Shown here: positions 1 to 7,755 of the stretch, piece by piece
How the letters are laid out: every line of letters begins with the position of its first letter
Position numbering within the stretch: the stretch's first letter is position 1
Assembly: GCF_031458115.1 (NCBI RefSeq)
Contig: NZ_JAVDXV010000005.1
Span: 124,001 to 188,000, forward strand
DNA: 64,000 bases
Direction of reading: 5' to 3'
Source: Pelomonas asaccharophilus_A
GTDB taxonomy: Bacteria > Pseudomonadota > Gammaproteobacteria > Burkholderiales > Burkholderiaceae_C
Position numbers and translations under genes: made by a program
The notes under the pieces: generated by a model
Told to the model about the DNA's origin: nothing
What the model saw: the letters and a program-made list of their open reading frames with translations, nothing else
The model's database searches: none

Positions 1-37
1 GGGCTTCGGGTTGGACGGAGGAGACTTTGGCGTTCAT
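1..37 (-). CDS. N-terminus of an unidentified protein (cut by window edge)
   Basis: A minus-strand ATG at 37 opens a frame that runs off the window after 12 codons (MNAKVSSVQPEA). An AGAGGTG sequence lies 5-11 bases upstream, a good ribosome binding site. It is separated from tldD by an intrinsic terminator, so it probably has its own promoter between 38 and 56. Twelve residues are too few to name it. From memory, aromatic-pathway DAHP synthase is a neighbour of tldD in some relatives, but nothing here proves that. Confidence 0.4.
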   Translation of the reverse strand, partial: MNAKVSSVQPEA

Positions 38-56
38 CGGGGGCACCTCTGAAATG

Positions 57-92
57 AAAAAACCGCCGGGCTTGGCGGCCTCGGCGGTTTTT
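57..92 (-). terminator. Intrinsic terminator downstream of tldD
   Basis: CCGCCG (63-68) pairs with CGGCGG (82-87) around a 13-base loop that can itself pair in part. A-tracts and T-tracts flank both sides. Read on the minus strand the stem is followed by six T, so it ends tldD transcripts. It is symmetrical enough to work in both directions. Confidence 0.85.
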
Positions 93-243
93 GGGGAGTT
101 CTGTTGTGTTCAGCGCGCGCGCTCAGGACTCTCCACCGCCGGGGCGGGGAAAAAACCAAAAGCCAAAATAAGCTGCGCGGAACATGGGAACGGAATCTAG
201 CACGCTGGTAGGTTCAGGCGTTCGCGAGATGCCAAGGCTGGCT

Positions 244-1707
244 TCAAGCCGTGCCGCCCACCGTGAGCCCGTCAATTCGCAGCGTCGGCTGCCCCACGCC
301 CACCGGCACGCTCTGGCCTTCCTTGCCGCAGACGCCCACACCGGTGTCCAGCGCCATGTCGTTGCCGATCATGCTGACTCGGGTCAGCGCGTCCGGGCCG
401 TTGCCGATGATGGTGGCGCCCTTGACCGGGTACTGGATCTTGCCGTTCTCCACCCAGTAGGCCTCGCTGGCCGAGAACACGAACTTGCCGCTGGTGATGT
501 CGACCTGGCCGCCGCCGAAGTTGGTCGCGTACAAGCCCTTCTTGATGGACGCGACGATCTCCTTGGGGTCGTCCTTGCCACCCAGCATGTAGGTGTTGGT
601 CATGCGGGGCATGGGCACGTGGGCGTAGCTCTCGCGGCGGCCGTTGCCGGTGGGCTTGACCTTCATGAGCCGCGCATTCATCGCGTCCTGGATGTAGCCC
701 TTCAGGATGCCGTCCTCGATCAGCACATTGCGCTGGCTCGCGCAGCCCTCGTCGTCGACGTTCAGCGAGCCGCGGCGGTCGGGGATGGTGCCGTCGTCCA
801 GCACCGTCACGCCCTTGGACGCCACGCGCTGGCCGATGCGGCCGGAGAACGCGCTGGAGCCCTTGCGATTGAAGTCGCCTTCCAGCCCGTGGCCGACGGC
901 CTCGTGCAGCAGCACGCCGGGCCAGCCCGGGCCGACGACGACGGTCATCTCGCCGGCCGGTGCGGGGCGGCTCTCCAGGTTGGTCAGCGCCGCGTGCACG
1001 GCCTGCTCGACATAGCTGGCGATCATCTCGTCGGTGAAATAGGCCAGGCCGAAACGGCCGCCGCCGCCGCCCGAGCCCACCTCGCGGCGGCCGTTGCTTT
1101 CGGCGATGACGGTGATGGACAGCCGCACCAGCGGGCGCACGTCGGCCGCGATCGTGCCGTCGGCACGCGCGATCAGCACGACCTCGTGCTCGGCGGCCAG
1201 GCCAGCCATCACCTGAACGATGCGCGGGTCCTTGGCGCGGGCCATCTTCTCGGCGCGCTCCAGCAGCGCGACCTTGGCGGCGCTGTCCAGGCTGGCGATG
1301 GGGTCGGCCACGCCGTACAGCTCGCGACTGCCGGCGACGCGACCTTGCGACGGCACCTTCACCTTCTTGCTCTGGCCCGCGGCGGCAATGGTGCGCACGG
1401 TGCGGGCCGCGTCCAGCAGCGAGTCCAGCGAGATGTCGTCCGAGTAGGCGAACGCGGTCTTCTCGCCGGCCACCGCGCGCACGCCCACGCCCTGGTCGAT
1501 GCTGAAGGAGCCGCTCTTGACGATGCCTTCCTCCAGGCTCCAGCCCTCGGCGCGCGTGGTCTGGAAGTACAGGTCGGCGTCGTCGACCCGGTGCTCGGTG
1601 ATGAGGCGAAGCGCTTGGCTCAGCGACGCTTCGGTCAGGCCGAAGGGCTCCAGCAGTTGCGAGCGGGCGGTGGCCAGGCGGGCCAGGGTGGGTTCGACGG
1701 CGATCAT
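244..1707 (-). CDS. tldD: Metalloprotease TldD
   Basis: TldD is the zinc-peptidase half of the TldD/TldE complex. It degrades unfolded peptides and trims leader peptides of modified peptide products in the cytoplasm. The 487-residue product has the usual family length. The zinc motif HExxxH is at residues 268-273 (HEAVGH), followed by GLEGDFNRKG as in other TldD proteins. The glycine-rich C-terminal half is typical. The start is the ATG at 1707. No tldE (pmbA) gene is visible nearby, which is normal because the two are often unlinked. The gene is divergent from the PQQ-type dehydrogenase gene and ends at a clear terminator, so it looks monocistronic. Confidence 0.95.
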   Translation of the reverse strand: MIAVEPTLARLATARSQLLEPFGLTEASLSQALRLITEHRVDDADLYFQTTRAEGWSLEEGIVKSGSFSIDQGVGVRAVAGEKTAFAYSDDISLDSLLDAARTVRTIAAAGQSKKVKVPSQGRVAGSRELYGVADPIASLDSAAKVALLERAEKMARAKDPRIVQVMAGLAAEHEVVLIARADGTIAADVRPLVRLSITVIAESNGRREVGSGGGGGRFGLAYFTDEMIASYVEQAVHAALTNLESRPAPAGEMTVVVGPGWPGVLLHEAVGHGLEGDFNRKGSSAFSGRIGQRVASKGVTVLDDGTIPDRRGSLNVDDEGCASQRNVLIEDGILKGYIQDAMNARLMKVKPTGNGRRESYAHVPMPRMTNTYMLGGKDDPKEIVASIKKGLYATNFGGGQVDITSGKFVFSASEAYWVENGKIQYPVKGATIIGNGPDALTRVSMIGNDMALDTGVGVCGKEGQSVPVGVGQPTLRIDGLTVGGTA

Positions 1708-1878
1708 GGCTTGATTCTAGGAAGCCCTTGAAGCTGTGGTCGCTGTCCCGGCTTTTCAGGCGCGGGTCATCTGAAACGGCCGCTAACAAAACAGTTCGCG
1801 GCCGGGCGCTGCTAGGGATGTCGGGCGCTCATGCGCAGGCACAGCATCCAGCGCTCCTGCACCAACCCGGAGCGCTGC

Positions 1879-3057
1879 ATGAATAAGTCTCTGCTTGCCA
1901 CCGCGGGCCTTGTCCTGGCCACCGTCCCGGCCTTCGCCGCCACGCTGGTCAGCTCCGGCTACACGGACCCGCTGTTCCTCGCATCGGCAGCGGGCGACTC
2001 GCGCCTGTTCGTCGTCGAGAAGGCCGGTGTCATCAAGGTCGTGGGGCAGGCCGATCCCTGGCTGGACATCAGCGGCAAGGTCGACACCGGCGGCGAGCGT
2101 GGCCTGCTGGGGCTGGCGTTCGATCCCAACTTCAGCGCCAACGGCCGCTTCTACGTCAACTACATCGACAAGACGACGCTGAGCACCGTCGTCGCGAGCT
2201 ACACGCTAGGCGCCGATGGCAAAGGCGATGTGAACAGCGAGCGCACCATCCTGACCGTCGCGCAGCCGGCCGGCCGCAACAACCACAAGGCCGGCTGGAT
2301 AGGCTTCAGCGCGGCCGACCCGGGCAACCTCTACATCGCGACCGGCGATGGCGGCAGCGGCAACGATCCCGACAACAACGCCCAGAACCTGAACAGCAAC
2401 CTCGGCAAGCTGCTGCGCGTCACGCCCGGCAGCGCGGCCACCGGCGGCTACACGGTGCCCGCAGACAACCCCTTCGTCGGCACGGCGGGCAATGACGAGA
2501 TCTGGGCCTACGGCCTGAGAAACCCCTTCCGCAACAGCTTCGATCGCACAACCGGCGACCTGTGGCTCGCGGACGTGGGCCAGGGTGCGCGCGAAGAGGT
2601 GAACTTTGCATCCGCCGCGGCCGGCCTGGGGCGCGGCGCCAACTATGGCTGGCGCGTGCGCGAAGGCAGCATCGCCACGCCCGGCGTGGGCGGCCCGGCG
2701 ACACCCGGCATGACGGACCCGCTGTTCGACTACGGCCGCGACGTGGGCGGCACGGTCATCGGCGGCTATGTGTACCGCGGCGGCGCCGACGCCAGCCTGG
2801 AAGGCAAGTACGTCTTCGGCGACTTCGTCAGCGGCGGCATCTGGAGCTACAGCGGCGGCACCATGACGGCCCTGGACTCGCCGTTCGCGGGCTTCCAGCT
2901 GACCAGCTTCGGCGAAGGCAGCGACGGCGCGCTCTACGCCGTCGGCAACGGCAGCGTCTACCTGCTGGCTGCCGCCGTGCCGGAGCCCACGTCCGCGCTG
3001 CTGATGGCGCTGGGCCTGGCCGCCGGCTGCCTGCTCACTCGTCGCCGCCGCGCTTGA
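1879..3057 (+). CDS. PQQ-dependent sugar dehydrogenase-like beta-propeller with PEP-CTERM anchor
   Basis: This 392-residue exported protein belongs to the glucose/sorbosone dehydrogenase family of six-bladed propellers that oxidise aldoses with PQQ. Characteristic segments are GGERGLLGLAFDPNF, IATGDGGSGNDPDNNAQN and WAYGLRNPFRNSFDR. A signal peptide (MNKSLLATAGLVLATVPAFA) starts at the ATG at 1879, with GGAG 8 bases upstream; an in-frame codon at 1831 would give a non-signal N-terminus and is less likely. The C-terminus is VPEPTSALLMALGLAAG plus a basic tail, the PEP-CTERM signal recognised by exosortase. The processing enzyme is not in this window. The last 23 bases overlap convergently with rsmI. 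Enzyme activity is not certain, since many family members are uncharacterised. Confidence 0.85.
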   Translation: MNKSLLATAGLVLATVPAFAATLVSSGYTDPLFLASAAGDSRLFVVEKAGVIKVVGQADPWLDISGKVDTGGERGLLGLAFDPNFSANGRFYVNYIDKTTLSTVVASYTLGADGKGDVNSERTILTVAQPAGRNNHKAGWIGFSAADPGNLYIATGDGGSGNDPDNNAQNLNSNLGKLLRVTPGSAATGGYTVPADNPFVGTAGNDEIWAYGLRNPFRNSFDRTTGDLWLADVGQGAREEVNFASAAAGLGRGANYGWRVREGSIATPGVGGPATPGMTDPLFDYGRDVGGTVIGGYVYRGGADASLEGKYVFGDFVSGGIWSYSGGTMTALDSPFAGFQLTSFGEGSDGALYAVGNGSVYLLAAAVPEPTSALLMALGLAAGCLLTRRRRA

Positions 3058-3955
3058 GCTTGAGCCCCGCGTCGTAAAGCCGGTTGCGCGGTGCGCCGGT
3101 GACCTGCGCGGCCAGCGCCACGGCCTGCTTCAGCGGCAGTTCCGCCGCCAGCAGGGCAAGCACGCGCAGCGCCTCGGCCGGCAGGTCATCGTCCGCCGCC
3201 GCCTGCGGTGCCCGGGCATGTAGCACCAGCACAAACTCGCCGCGCTGGCGCTGCGCGTCGGCTGCCAGCCACGCCGGCAGCGTGCCGGCCTCGGCCGTGT
3301 GGATGGACTCGAACTGCTTGGTCAGCTCGCGCCCCACCGTCACGCGGCGCTCGGGCGCCAGTTCGGCCAGCAGCGCGATCAATTCGATGATGCGGTGCGG
3401 TGCCTCGAACACCACCTGGCTCTGGCCTTCGACGGCCAGCAGCGCCTGCAGCGCCGTGCGGCGCTCGCCGGCCTTGGTGGGCAGAAAGCCGCTGAACGCA
3501 AAACTCGTGGCCGCCACGTCGCCTGCCACGCTGAGCACCGTTGCCGCGGCGCTGGGGCCCGGCAGCGGCAGCACGCGGTAGCCGGCGGCCACGACCTGCT
3601 GCACCAGCACCGCGCCGGGGTCTGAGATCGCCGGCGTGCCGGCGTCCGACGCGTAGGCCACGCGCTCGCCCGCCGCCAGCCGTGCAATGACGGCCGCGCT
3701 GCCCTCGCGCTCGTTGTGCTGGTGCACGGCGATCAGCGGCTTGTGCAGGCCCAGGTGGCGCAGCAGGCCGCCGCCCTGGCGCGTGTCCTCGCAGGCCAGC
3801 GCGTCGACCAGCCCCAGCAGATGGATGGCGCGCAGCGACAGGTCGGCCAGATTGCCGATGGGCGTGGCGACCAGGTAGAGCGTGGCGGCCGGATACTGCT
3901 GGCCGCCGGCCGCCGCCTGTGCGGCCTGTCTGAGCAGGGAAGCGTCAATGTTCAA
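3035..3955 (-). CDS. rsmI: 16S rRNA 2'-O-ribose methyltransferase RsmI (C1402)
   Basis: RsmI methylates the ribose of C1402 in 16S rRNA at the decoding site using S-adenosylmethionine. The family signatures are LYLVATPIGNLADLSLRA near the N-terminus, EDTR, YASDAGTPAISDPG, LPLPGPSA and FSGFLPTKAGER. No ATG is available in the first part. TTG at 3955 has a GAGAG motif about 8 bases upstream and is my choice; TTG at 3985 would add ten residues but extend further into yraN. The gene is head-to-head with yraN with overlapping 5' ends, an arrangement conserved from enterobacteria, though lpoA, which sits between them in E. coli, is absent. Confidence 0.93.
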   Translation of the reverse strand: MNIDASLLRQAAQAAAGGQQYPAATLYLVATPIGNLADLSLRAIHLLGLVDALACEDTRQGGGLLRHLGLHKPLIAVHQHNEREGSAAVIARLAAGERVAYASDAGTPAISDPGAVLVQQVVAAGYRVLPLPGPSAAATVLSVAGDVAATSFAFSGFLPTKAGERRTALQALLAVEGQSQVVFEAPHRIIELIALLAELAPERRVTVGRELTKQFESIHTAEAGTLPAWLAADAQRQRGEFVLVLHARAPQAAADDDLPAEALRVLALLAAELPLKQAVALAAQVTGAPRNRLYDAGLKLKRGGDE

Positions 3956-4340
3956 CTGGGGCTCTCGATCAAAACCGGCGACCAAGACGCGCGGCGACGC
4001 GGCGGAGGACGCCGCGCTGGCGCATCTGCAGCGCGCAGGCCTGCGCCTGCTGGAGCGGAATTATCGAGTCGCCGCCGGCCCCAGCCGGCATGCCGGCGAG
4101 GTGGACCTCATCATGAGCGATCGCGACGGCACGCTGGTGTTCGTCGAGGTGCGGGCCCGCATCGACATGTCCCACGGCGGCGCGGCGGCCAGCGTCACGG
4201 CCCGCAAGCAGCAGCGACTCATCTATGCCGCGCAGCACTACCTGCTGCGCCATGCCACCCCGCCGCCCTGCCGTTTCGACGTGGTGGCCATCGACGGCAA
4301 CGAGCTGAACTGGCTGCAATCCGCCTTCGATGCGGGTTGA
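3948..4340 (+). CDS. yraN: YraN family (UPF0102) endonuclease-like protein
   Basis: This is a 130-residue protein of the UPF0102 family with a restriction-endonuclease-like fold. The cellular role is poorly known; members are linked to DNA recombination or processing. The conserved core is visible: GDAAEDAALAHLQRAGLRLL, ERNYR, GEVDLIM, LVFVEVRAR and a trailing KQQRL, giving the E...D...ExK-like pattern (with R replacing K in VEVRAR). The ATG at 3948 is preceded by CAGGGA and matches the family N-terminus; an upstream in-frame start would overlap rsmI for longer. It is first of the set yraN, SIS protein, BON lipoprotein. Confidence 0.88.
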   Translation: MFNWGSRSKPATKTRGDAAEDAALAHLQRAGLRLLERNYRVAAGPSRHAGEVDLIMSDRDGTLVFVEVRARIDMSHGGAAASVTARKQQRLIYAAQHYLLRHATPPPCRFDVVAIDGNELNWLQSAFDAG

Positions 4341-4343
4341 CCC

Positions 4344-4349
4344 TATCAT
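4344..4349 (+). promoter_or_regulatory. -10-like element TATCAT upstream of the SIS gene
   Basis: TATCAT followed by TCGCGCCGC lies only 9 bases before the ATG at 4359, so transcripts starting 6-8 bases downstream would be almost leaderless. There is no convincing -35 box and no Shine-Dalgarno sequence in the same stretch. The same layout recurs before pth. Confidence 0.4.
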
Positions 4350-4358
4350 TCGCGCCGC

Positions 4359-4928
4359 ATGATTGAGCAACGCATACAGCAGCAGTTCTTCGAGAGCGCC
4401 GACCTGCTCTACCAAACGGCCGAACAACTGGCCCGCCCGCTGGCAATGGCCGCGCAGATGGTGGTGGACGCCATCACCGGCGGCAACCGCATCCTGTGCG
4501 CCGCGCAGGGCCTGGCGGCGCTGGACGCCGACTACCTGGCCGCCCGCCTGGCCGGCCGCTTCGAGCAGGAGCGCCCCGGCCTCGCCGCCTGGAGCCTGTC
4601 CGCCCAGGCGCGCGACGCCGCCGGACTGGACCTGGCGCGGCTGCTGCAGGCCCACGGCCACCCGGGCGACGTGCTGGTCATGCTGGAGCCGCTGCGCGAG
4701 CAGCGCGACGCCTGGTCCGCCGCGCTGGCCGTGGCGCACTCGCAGGAGATGAGCGTCATCGCGCTGACCGGCGGCACCACCGACGAATGGCGCGGCTTGC
4801 TGCAAGACACCGACATCCAGATCCGCGTCAGCCACGCCCGCGAGCCGCGCGTTATCGAAGCCCAACGCGTGCTGCTGCATGCGCTGGCCGACGCCGTCGA
4901 CGTTCAACTGCTCGGCAGCGACGAATAA
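4359..4928 (+). CDS. SIS-domain protein in the diaA position, active-site motifs degenerate
   Basis: The 189-residue protein has the length and frame of DiaA/GmhA-type phosphosugar isomerase proteins: it begins MIEQRIQQQFFESADL and ends ADAVDVQLLG as in Burkholderiales homologues. DiaA binds DnaA and promotes replication initiation; GmhA isomerises sedoheptulose 7-phosphate. The phosphate-binding signature GNGGSAADAQH is replaced by CAAQGLAALDADY, and the STSGNS loop is replaced by LEPLREQR. Sugar-phosphate isomerisation is therefore unlikely, while a structural or DnaA-binding role remains possible. It lies between yraN and the BON lipoprotein gene, which is the diaA position. I leave the symbol open because the family hallmark is missing. 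Confidence 0.75.
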   Translation: MIEQRIQQQFFESADLLYQTAEQLARPLAMAAQMVVDAITGGNRILCAAQGLAALDADYLAARLAGRFEQERPGLAAWSLSAQARDAAGLDLARLLQAHGHPGDVLVMLEPLREQRDAWSAALAVAHSQEMSVIALTGGTTDEWRGLLQDTDIQIRVSHAREPRVIEAQRVLLHALADAVDVQLLGSDE

Positions 4929-4946
4929 CCCGATTGGAACCCCCAA

Positions 4947-5558
4947 ATGAAGAAGCTTTCCCTGACCCTGACCGCCGCCGTCCTCGCCAGCACACTGGCC
5001 ACCGGCTGCGCGCCGCTGCTGATCGGCGGCGCGATGGTGGGCGGCGTCAATGTCGCCACTGACCGCCGCACCTCGGGCACCCAGCTCGAAGACGAGAGCA
5101 TCGAGATCAAGGCCGGCGCGCGCCTGCGCGAGCAGATCGGCGACAAGGCCCACATCAACGTCAACAGCTACAACCGCGTCGCGCTGATCACCGGCGAGGC
5201 CAACTCGGAAGACACGCGCGCCCGCATTGAGACGCTGGTGGGCGGCGTCGAGAACGTGCAGAAGGTGATGAATGAGGTCGCGGTGGGGCCCAACAGCTCG
5301 CTGAGCGGCCGCTCCAACGACGTGGTCATCCAGGGCAAGATCAAGGCCAAGCTGATCGACGCGAAGGACCTGATCAGCAACGCCTTCTACGTGGTGGTCG
5401 AGCGCGGCAATGTCTACCTGCTGGGCCGCGTGACCGAGCGCGAGGCCAACCGCGCCACCGAGATCGCGCGCCAGATCAGCGGCGTGCGCAAGGTGATCCG
5501 CGCGTTCGAGATCATCAGCGAGGAAGAGCTCGCTCGCTACACGCCGAAGGCACAGTAA
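4947..5558 (+). CDS. dolP: BON-domain outer-membrane lipoprotein (DolP/YraP-like)
   Basis: The 203-residue product has a lipoprotein signal peptide ending in LATGC (Cys about residue 21) and two BON domains, one around GDKAHINVNSYNRVALITGEA and one around LISNAFYVVVERGNVYLLGRV. DolP/YraP proteins sit in the periplasm on the outer membrane, bind anionic phospholipid and support envelope integrity and BAM function. The gene starts 18 bases after the SIS gene and closes the yraN-SIS-dolP unit, the same order as in E. coli. The convergent gene downstream is separated by a short GC hairpin. Confidence 0.88.
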   Translation: MKKLSLTLTAAVLASTLATGCAPLLIGGAMVGGVNVATDRRTSGTQLEDESIEIKAGARLREQIGDKAHINVNSYNRVALITGEANSEDTRARIETLVGGVENVQKVMNEVAVGPNSSLSGRSNDVVIQGKIKAKLIDAKDLISNAFYVVVERGNVYLLGRVTEREANRATEIARQISGVRKVIRAFEIISEEELARYTPKAQ

Positions 5559-5565
5559 ACCAGGA

Positions 5566-5581
5566 GGGCGCGGCAGCGCCC
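5566..5581. terminator. Short GC hairpin between convergent genes
   Basis: GGGCGC (5566-5571) pairs with GCGCCC (5576-5581) around GGCA. There is no T-tract, so it may only pause polymerase or protect 3' ends of the two convergent transcripts. Confidence 0.35.
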
Positions 5582-5588
5582 CATCAAG

Positions 5589-6479
5589 TCAAAGACGCTT
5601 GATCAGGCTGGACGTGTCCCAGCGATTGCCGCCCTGCGCCTGCACGTCGGCATAGAACTGGTCCACCAGCGCCGTGACCGGCAGGCGCGCGCCGTTGCGG
5701 CGCGCCTCGTCCAGCACCAGGCCCAGGTCCTTGCGCATCCAGTCGACGGCGAAGCCGAAGTCGAACTTGTCCTCGATCATGGTCTTGCCGCGGTTGTCCA
5801 TCTGCCAGCTCTGCGCCGCGCCCTTGCCGATGACATCCAGCACCTGGACCATGTCCAGGCCCGACTTCTGGCCGAAGCGCACGGCCTCGGCCAGACCTTG
5901 CACAAGGCCGGCGATGCAGATCTGGTTGACCATCTTGGCCAGTTGGCCCGAACCCGGGCCGCCCAGCAGCGTCACGGCCTTGGCGAAGTTCAGCGCGACC
6001 GGCTTCATCGCGTCGAAGGCTGCGGCGTCGCCACCGCACATGACCGTCAGCGCGCCGTTGACCGCACCGGCCTGGCCGCCTGACACCGGCGCATCGACGA
6101 AGGCGATGTCGCGCGTTGCGGCCTCGGCATGCAGTTCGCGTGCGACCTCGGCCGACGCCGTCGTGTGGTCCACGAACACCGCGCCCGCCGTCATGCCGGC
6201 CAGCGCGCCGCTGTCGCCCAGCACGACCGAGCGCAGGTCGTCGTCATTGCCCACGCAGCAGAACACGAACTCCGCGCCCTTGACCGCTTGGACCGGCGTG
6301 GCCGCGGACGTGCCGCCGTATTCCTTCACCCAGGCCTCGGCCTTGGCCATGGTGCGGTTGTAGACCGTGACCTGATGGCCGGCGCGCGCCAGGTGCCCGG
6401 CCATGGGATGCCCCATGACGCCCAGGCCCAGGAAGGCAACGCGGCGGGAAGGAACCGAGTCGTAAGTGCGTGCGCTCAT
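5589..6479 (-). CDS. NAD(P)-dependent beta-hydroxyacid dehydrogenase (3-hydroxyisobutyrate/tartronate semialdehyde type)
   Basis: A 296-residue soluble oxidoreductase. It has an N-terminal Rossmann motif GLGVMGHPMAGHLARAG, the substrate-binding signature DAPVSGGQAGAVNGALTVMCGG, and the conserved lysine in GGPGSGQLAKMVNQ that is catalytic in this family. Likely reactions are the reversible oxidation of 3-hydroxyisobutyrate or reduction of tartronate semialdehyde; the sequence alone does not separate these. The ATG at 6479 gives a ten-residue lead before the Rossmann strand. It stands alone between the BON gene and pilU. Confidence 0.85.
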   Translation of the reverse strand: MSARTYDSVPSRRVAFLGLGVMGHPMAGHLARAGHQVTVYNRTMAKAEAWVKEYGGTSAATPVQAVKGAEFVFCCVGNDDDLRSVVLGDSGALAGMTAGAVFVDHTTASAEVARELHAEAATRDIAFVDAPVSGGQAGAVNGALTVMCGGDAAAFDAMKPVALNFAKAVTLLGGPGSGQLAKMVNQICIAGLVQGLAEAVRFGQKSGLDMVQVLDVIGKGAAQSWQMDNRGKTMIEDKFDFGFAVDWMRKDLGLVLDEARRNGARLPVTALVDQFYADVQAQGGNRWDTSSLIKRL

Positions 6480-6533
6480 GTGCGGATGCGTCCTGAATCT
6501 CGTGGCTGCGAATGACCCAGCAGCCGCCGCGGA

Positions 6534-6588
6534 ACCGGCTTTGCCGGGCCGCCAGCGGCGCCCCCTTGAGGGGGCCGGCGAAGCCGGT
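6534..6588. repeat. Nested palindromic intergenic element (REP-like)
   Basis: ACCGGCTT (6534-6541) pairs with AAGCCGGT (6581-6588). Inside lie further complementary GC blocks and an apical CCCCC-TTGA-GGGGG hairpin (6561-6574). Elements of this type are widespread between genes in Burkholderiales. Lying after pilU on the minus strand, it may also act as a transcript 3' end. I saw only this copy in the window. Confidence 0.7.
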
Positions 6589-6597
6589 ACGGGGTGG

Positions 6598-7734
6598 TCA
6601 AAGTATCGTCAGGTGTTCGGTGCCGCTGGACAGGTCGCCGCTGCGCGCGCGCTCGCTGTTCAGCTTGATCTGCAGGCGCAGGTCGTTGACGGAGTCGGCG
6701 TTGCGCAGCGCGTCTTCGTACGTCACCTTGCCGGCCTCGTAGAGGTCGAACAGCGCCTGGTCGAAGGTCTGCATGCCTTGCTCGCGCGAGCGCTTCATCA
6801 GCTCCTTGATCTCGCTGATCTCGCCCTTGAAGATCAGGTCGGAGATGAGCGGCGAGTTCAGCAGGATCTCGACCGCGGCGACCCGGCCCTTGCCCTCGCG
6901 GCGCGGCAGCAGGCGTTGGCTCACGAGCGCGCGCAGGTTCAGCGAGATGTCCATCAGCAGCTGCTGGCGGCGGTCTTCGGGGAAGAAGTTGATGATGCGG
7001 TCCAGCGCCTGGTTGGCGCTGTTGGCGTGCAGCGTGGCCATGCACAGGTGGCCGGTCTCGGCAAAGGCGATGGCGTGGTCCATGGTCTCGCGGTCACGCA
7101 GCTCGCCCATCAGGATGACGTCGGGGGCCTGGCGCAGCGAGTTCTTCAGCGCGGCCTCCCAGCTGTCGGTGTCCAGGCCCAGCTCGCGCTGCGTGACGAT
7201 GCAGTTCTTGTGCGGGTGCACGAACTCGATCGGATCCTCGATGGTCACGATGTGGCCATAGGTCGTCTCGTTGCGCTCGTCGATCATCGCGGCAAGCGAC
7301 GTGCTCTTGCCCGAGCCGGTGGCGCCCACCACGATGACCAGGCCGCGCTTGGCCTGCACCACCTCGCGCAGCACCACGGGCAGGTCCAGCGATTCGATGG
7401 TGGGCAGCGTGGACGGGATGGTCCGCAGCACCAGGCCCACCTGGCCCTGCTGGATGAAAGCGTTGACGCGGAAACGCCCGATGCCGTGCGGCGAGATCGC
7501 GAAGTTGCACTCCTTGGTGCGCTCGAACTCGGCCGCCTGCTTGTCGTTCATGATGGCCCGCGCCAGCTGCAGCGTGTGCTGGCCCGACAGCGGCTGCGGC
7601 GACACCTTGGTCATCTTGCCGTCCACCTTGATGGCGGGCGGGAACTCGGCGGTCAGGAACAGGTCGGAGCCCTTGCGCGACAGCATCAGCCGCAGCAGGT
7701 CGTTGATGAATTTCGAGGCCTGATCGCGTTCCAT
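6598..7734 (-). CDS. pilU: Type IV pilus retraction ATPase PilU
   Basis: PilU is the PilT-dependent accessory motor that helps depolymerise type IV pili for twitching and DNA uptake. The 378-residue protein has the PilT-family layout: an N-terminal PAS-like part, Walker A GATGSGKST, the Asp box IVTIEDPIEF, Walker B VILMGELRD and His box ETGHLCMATLHA. Features of PilU rather than PilT are the start MERDQASKFINDLLRLMLS and the longer C-terminal tail after DALRNADSVNDLRLQIKL. It follows pilT by 21 bases on the same strand, so the two are almost certainly cotranscribed. Confidence 0.95.
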   Translation of the reverse strand: MERDQASKFINDLLRLMLSRKGSDLFLTAEFPPAIKVDGKMTKVSPQPLSGQHTLQLARAIMNDKQAAEFERTKECNFAISPHGIGRFRVNAFIQQGQVGLVLRTIPSTLPTIESLDLPVVLREVVQAKRGLVIVVGATGSGKSTSLAAMIDERNETTYGHIVTIEDPIEFVHPHKNCIVTQRELGLDTDSWEAALKNSLRQAPDVILMGELRDRETMDHAIAFAETGHLCMATLHANSANQALDRIINFFPEDRRQQLLMDISLNLRALVSQRLLPRREGKGRVAAVEILLNSPLISDLIFKGEISEIKELMKRSREQGMQTFDQALFDLYEAGKVTYEDALRNADSVNDLRLQIKLNSERARSGDLSSGTEHLTIL

Positions 7735-7755
7735 GATGGTTTTCCTTTGCGCCGA

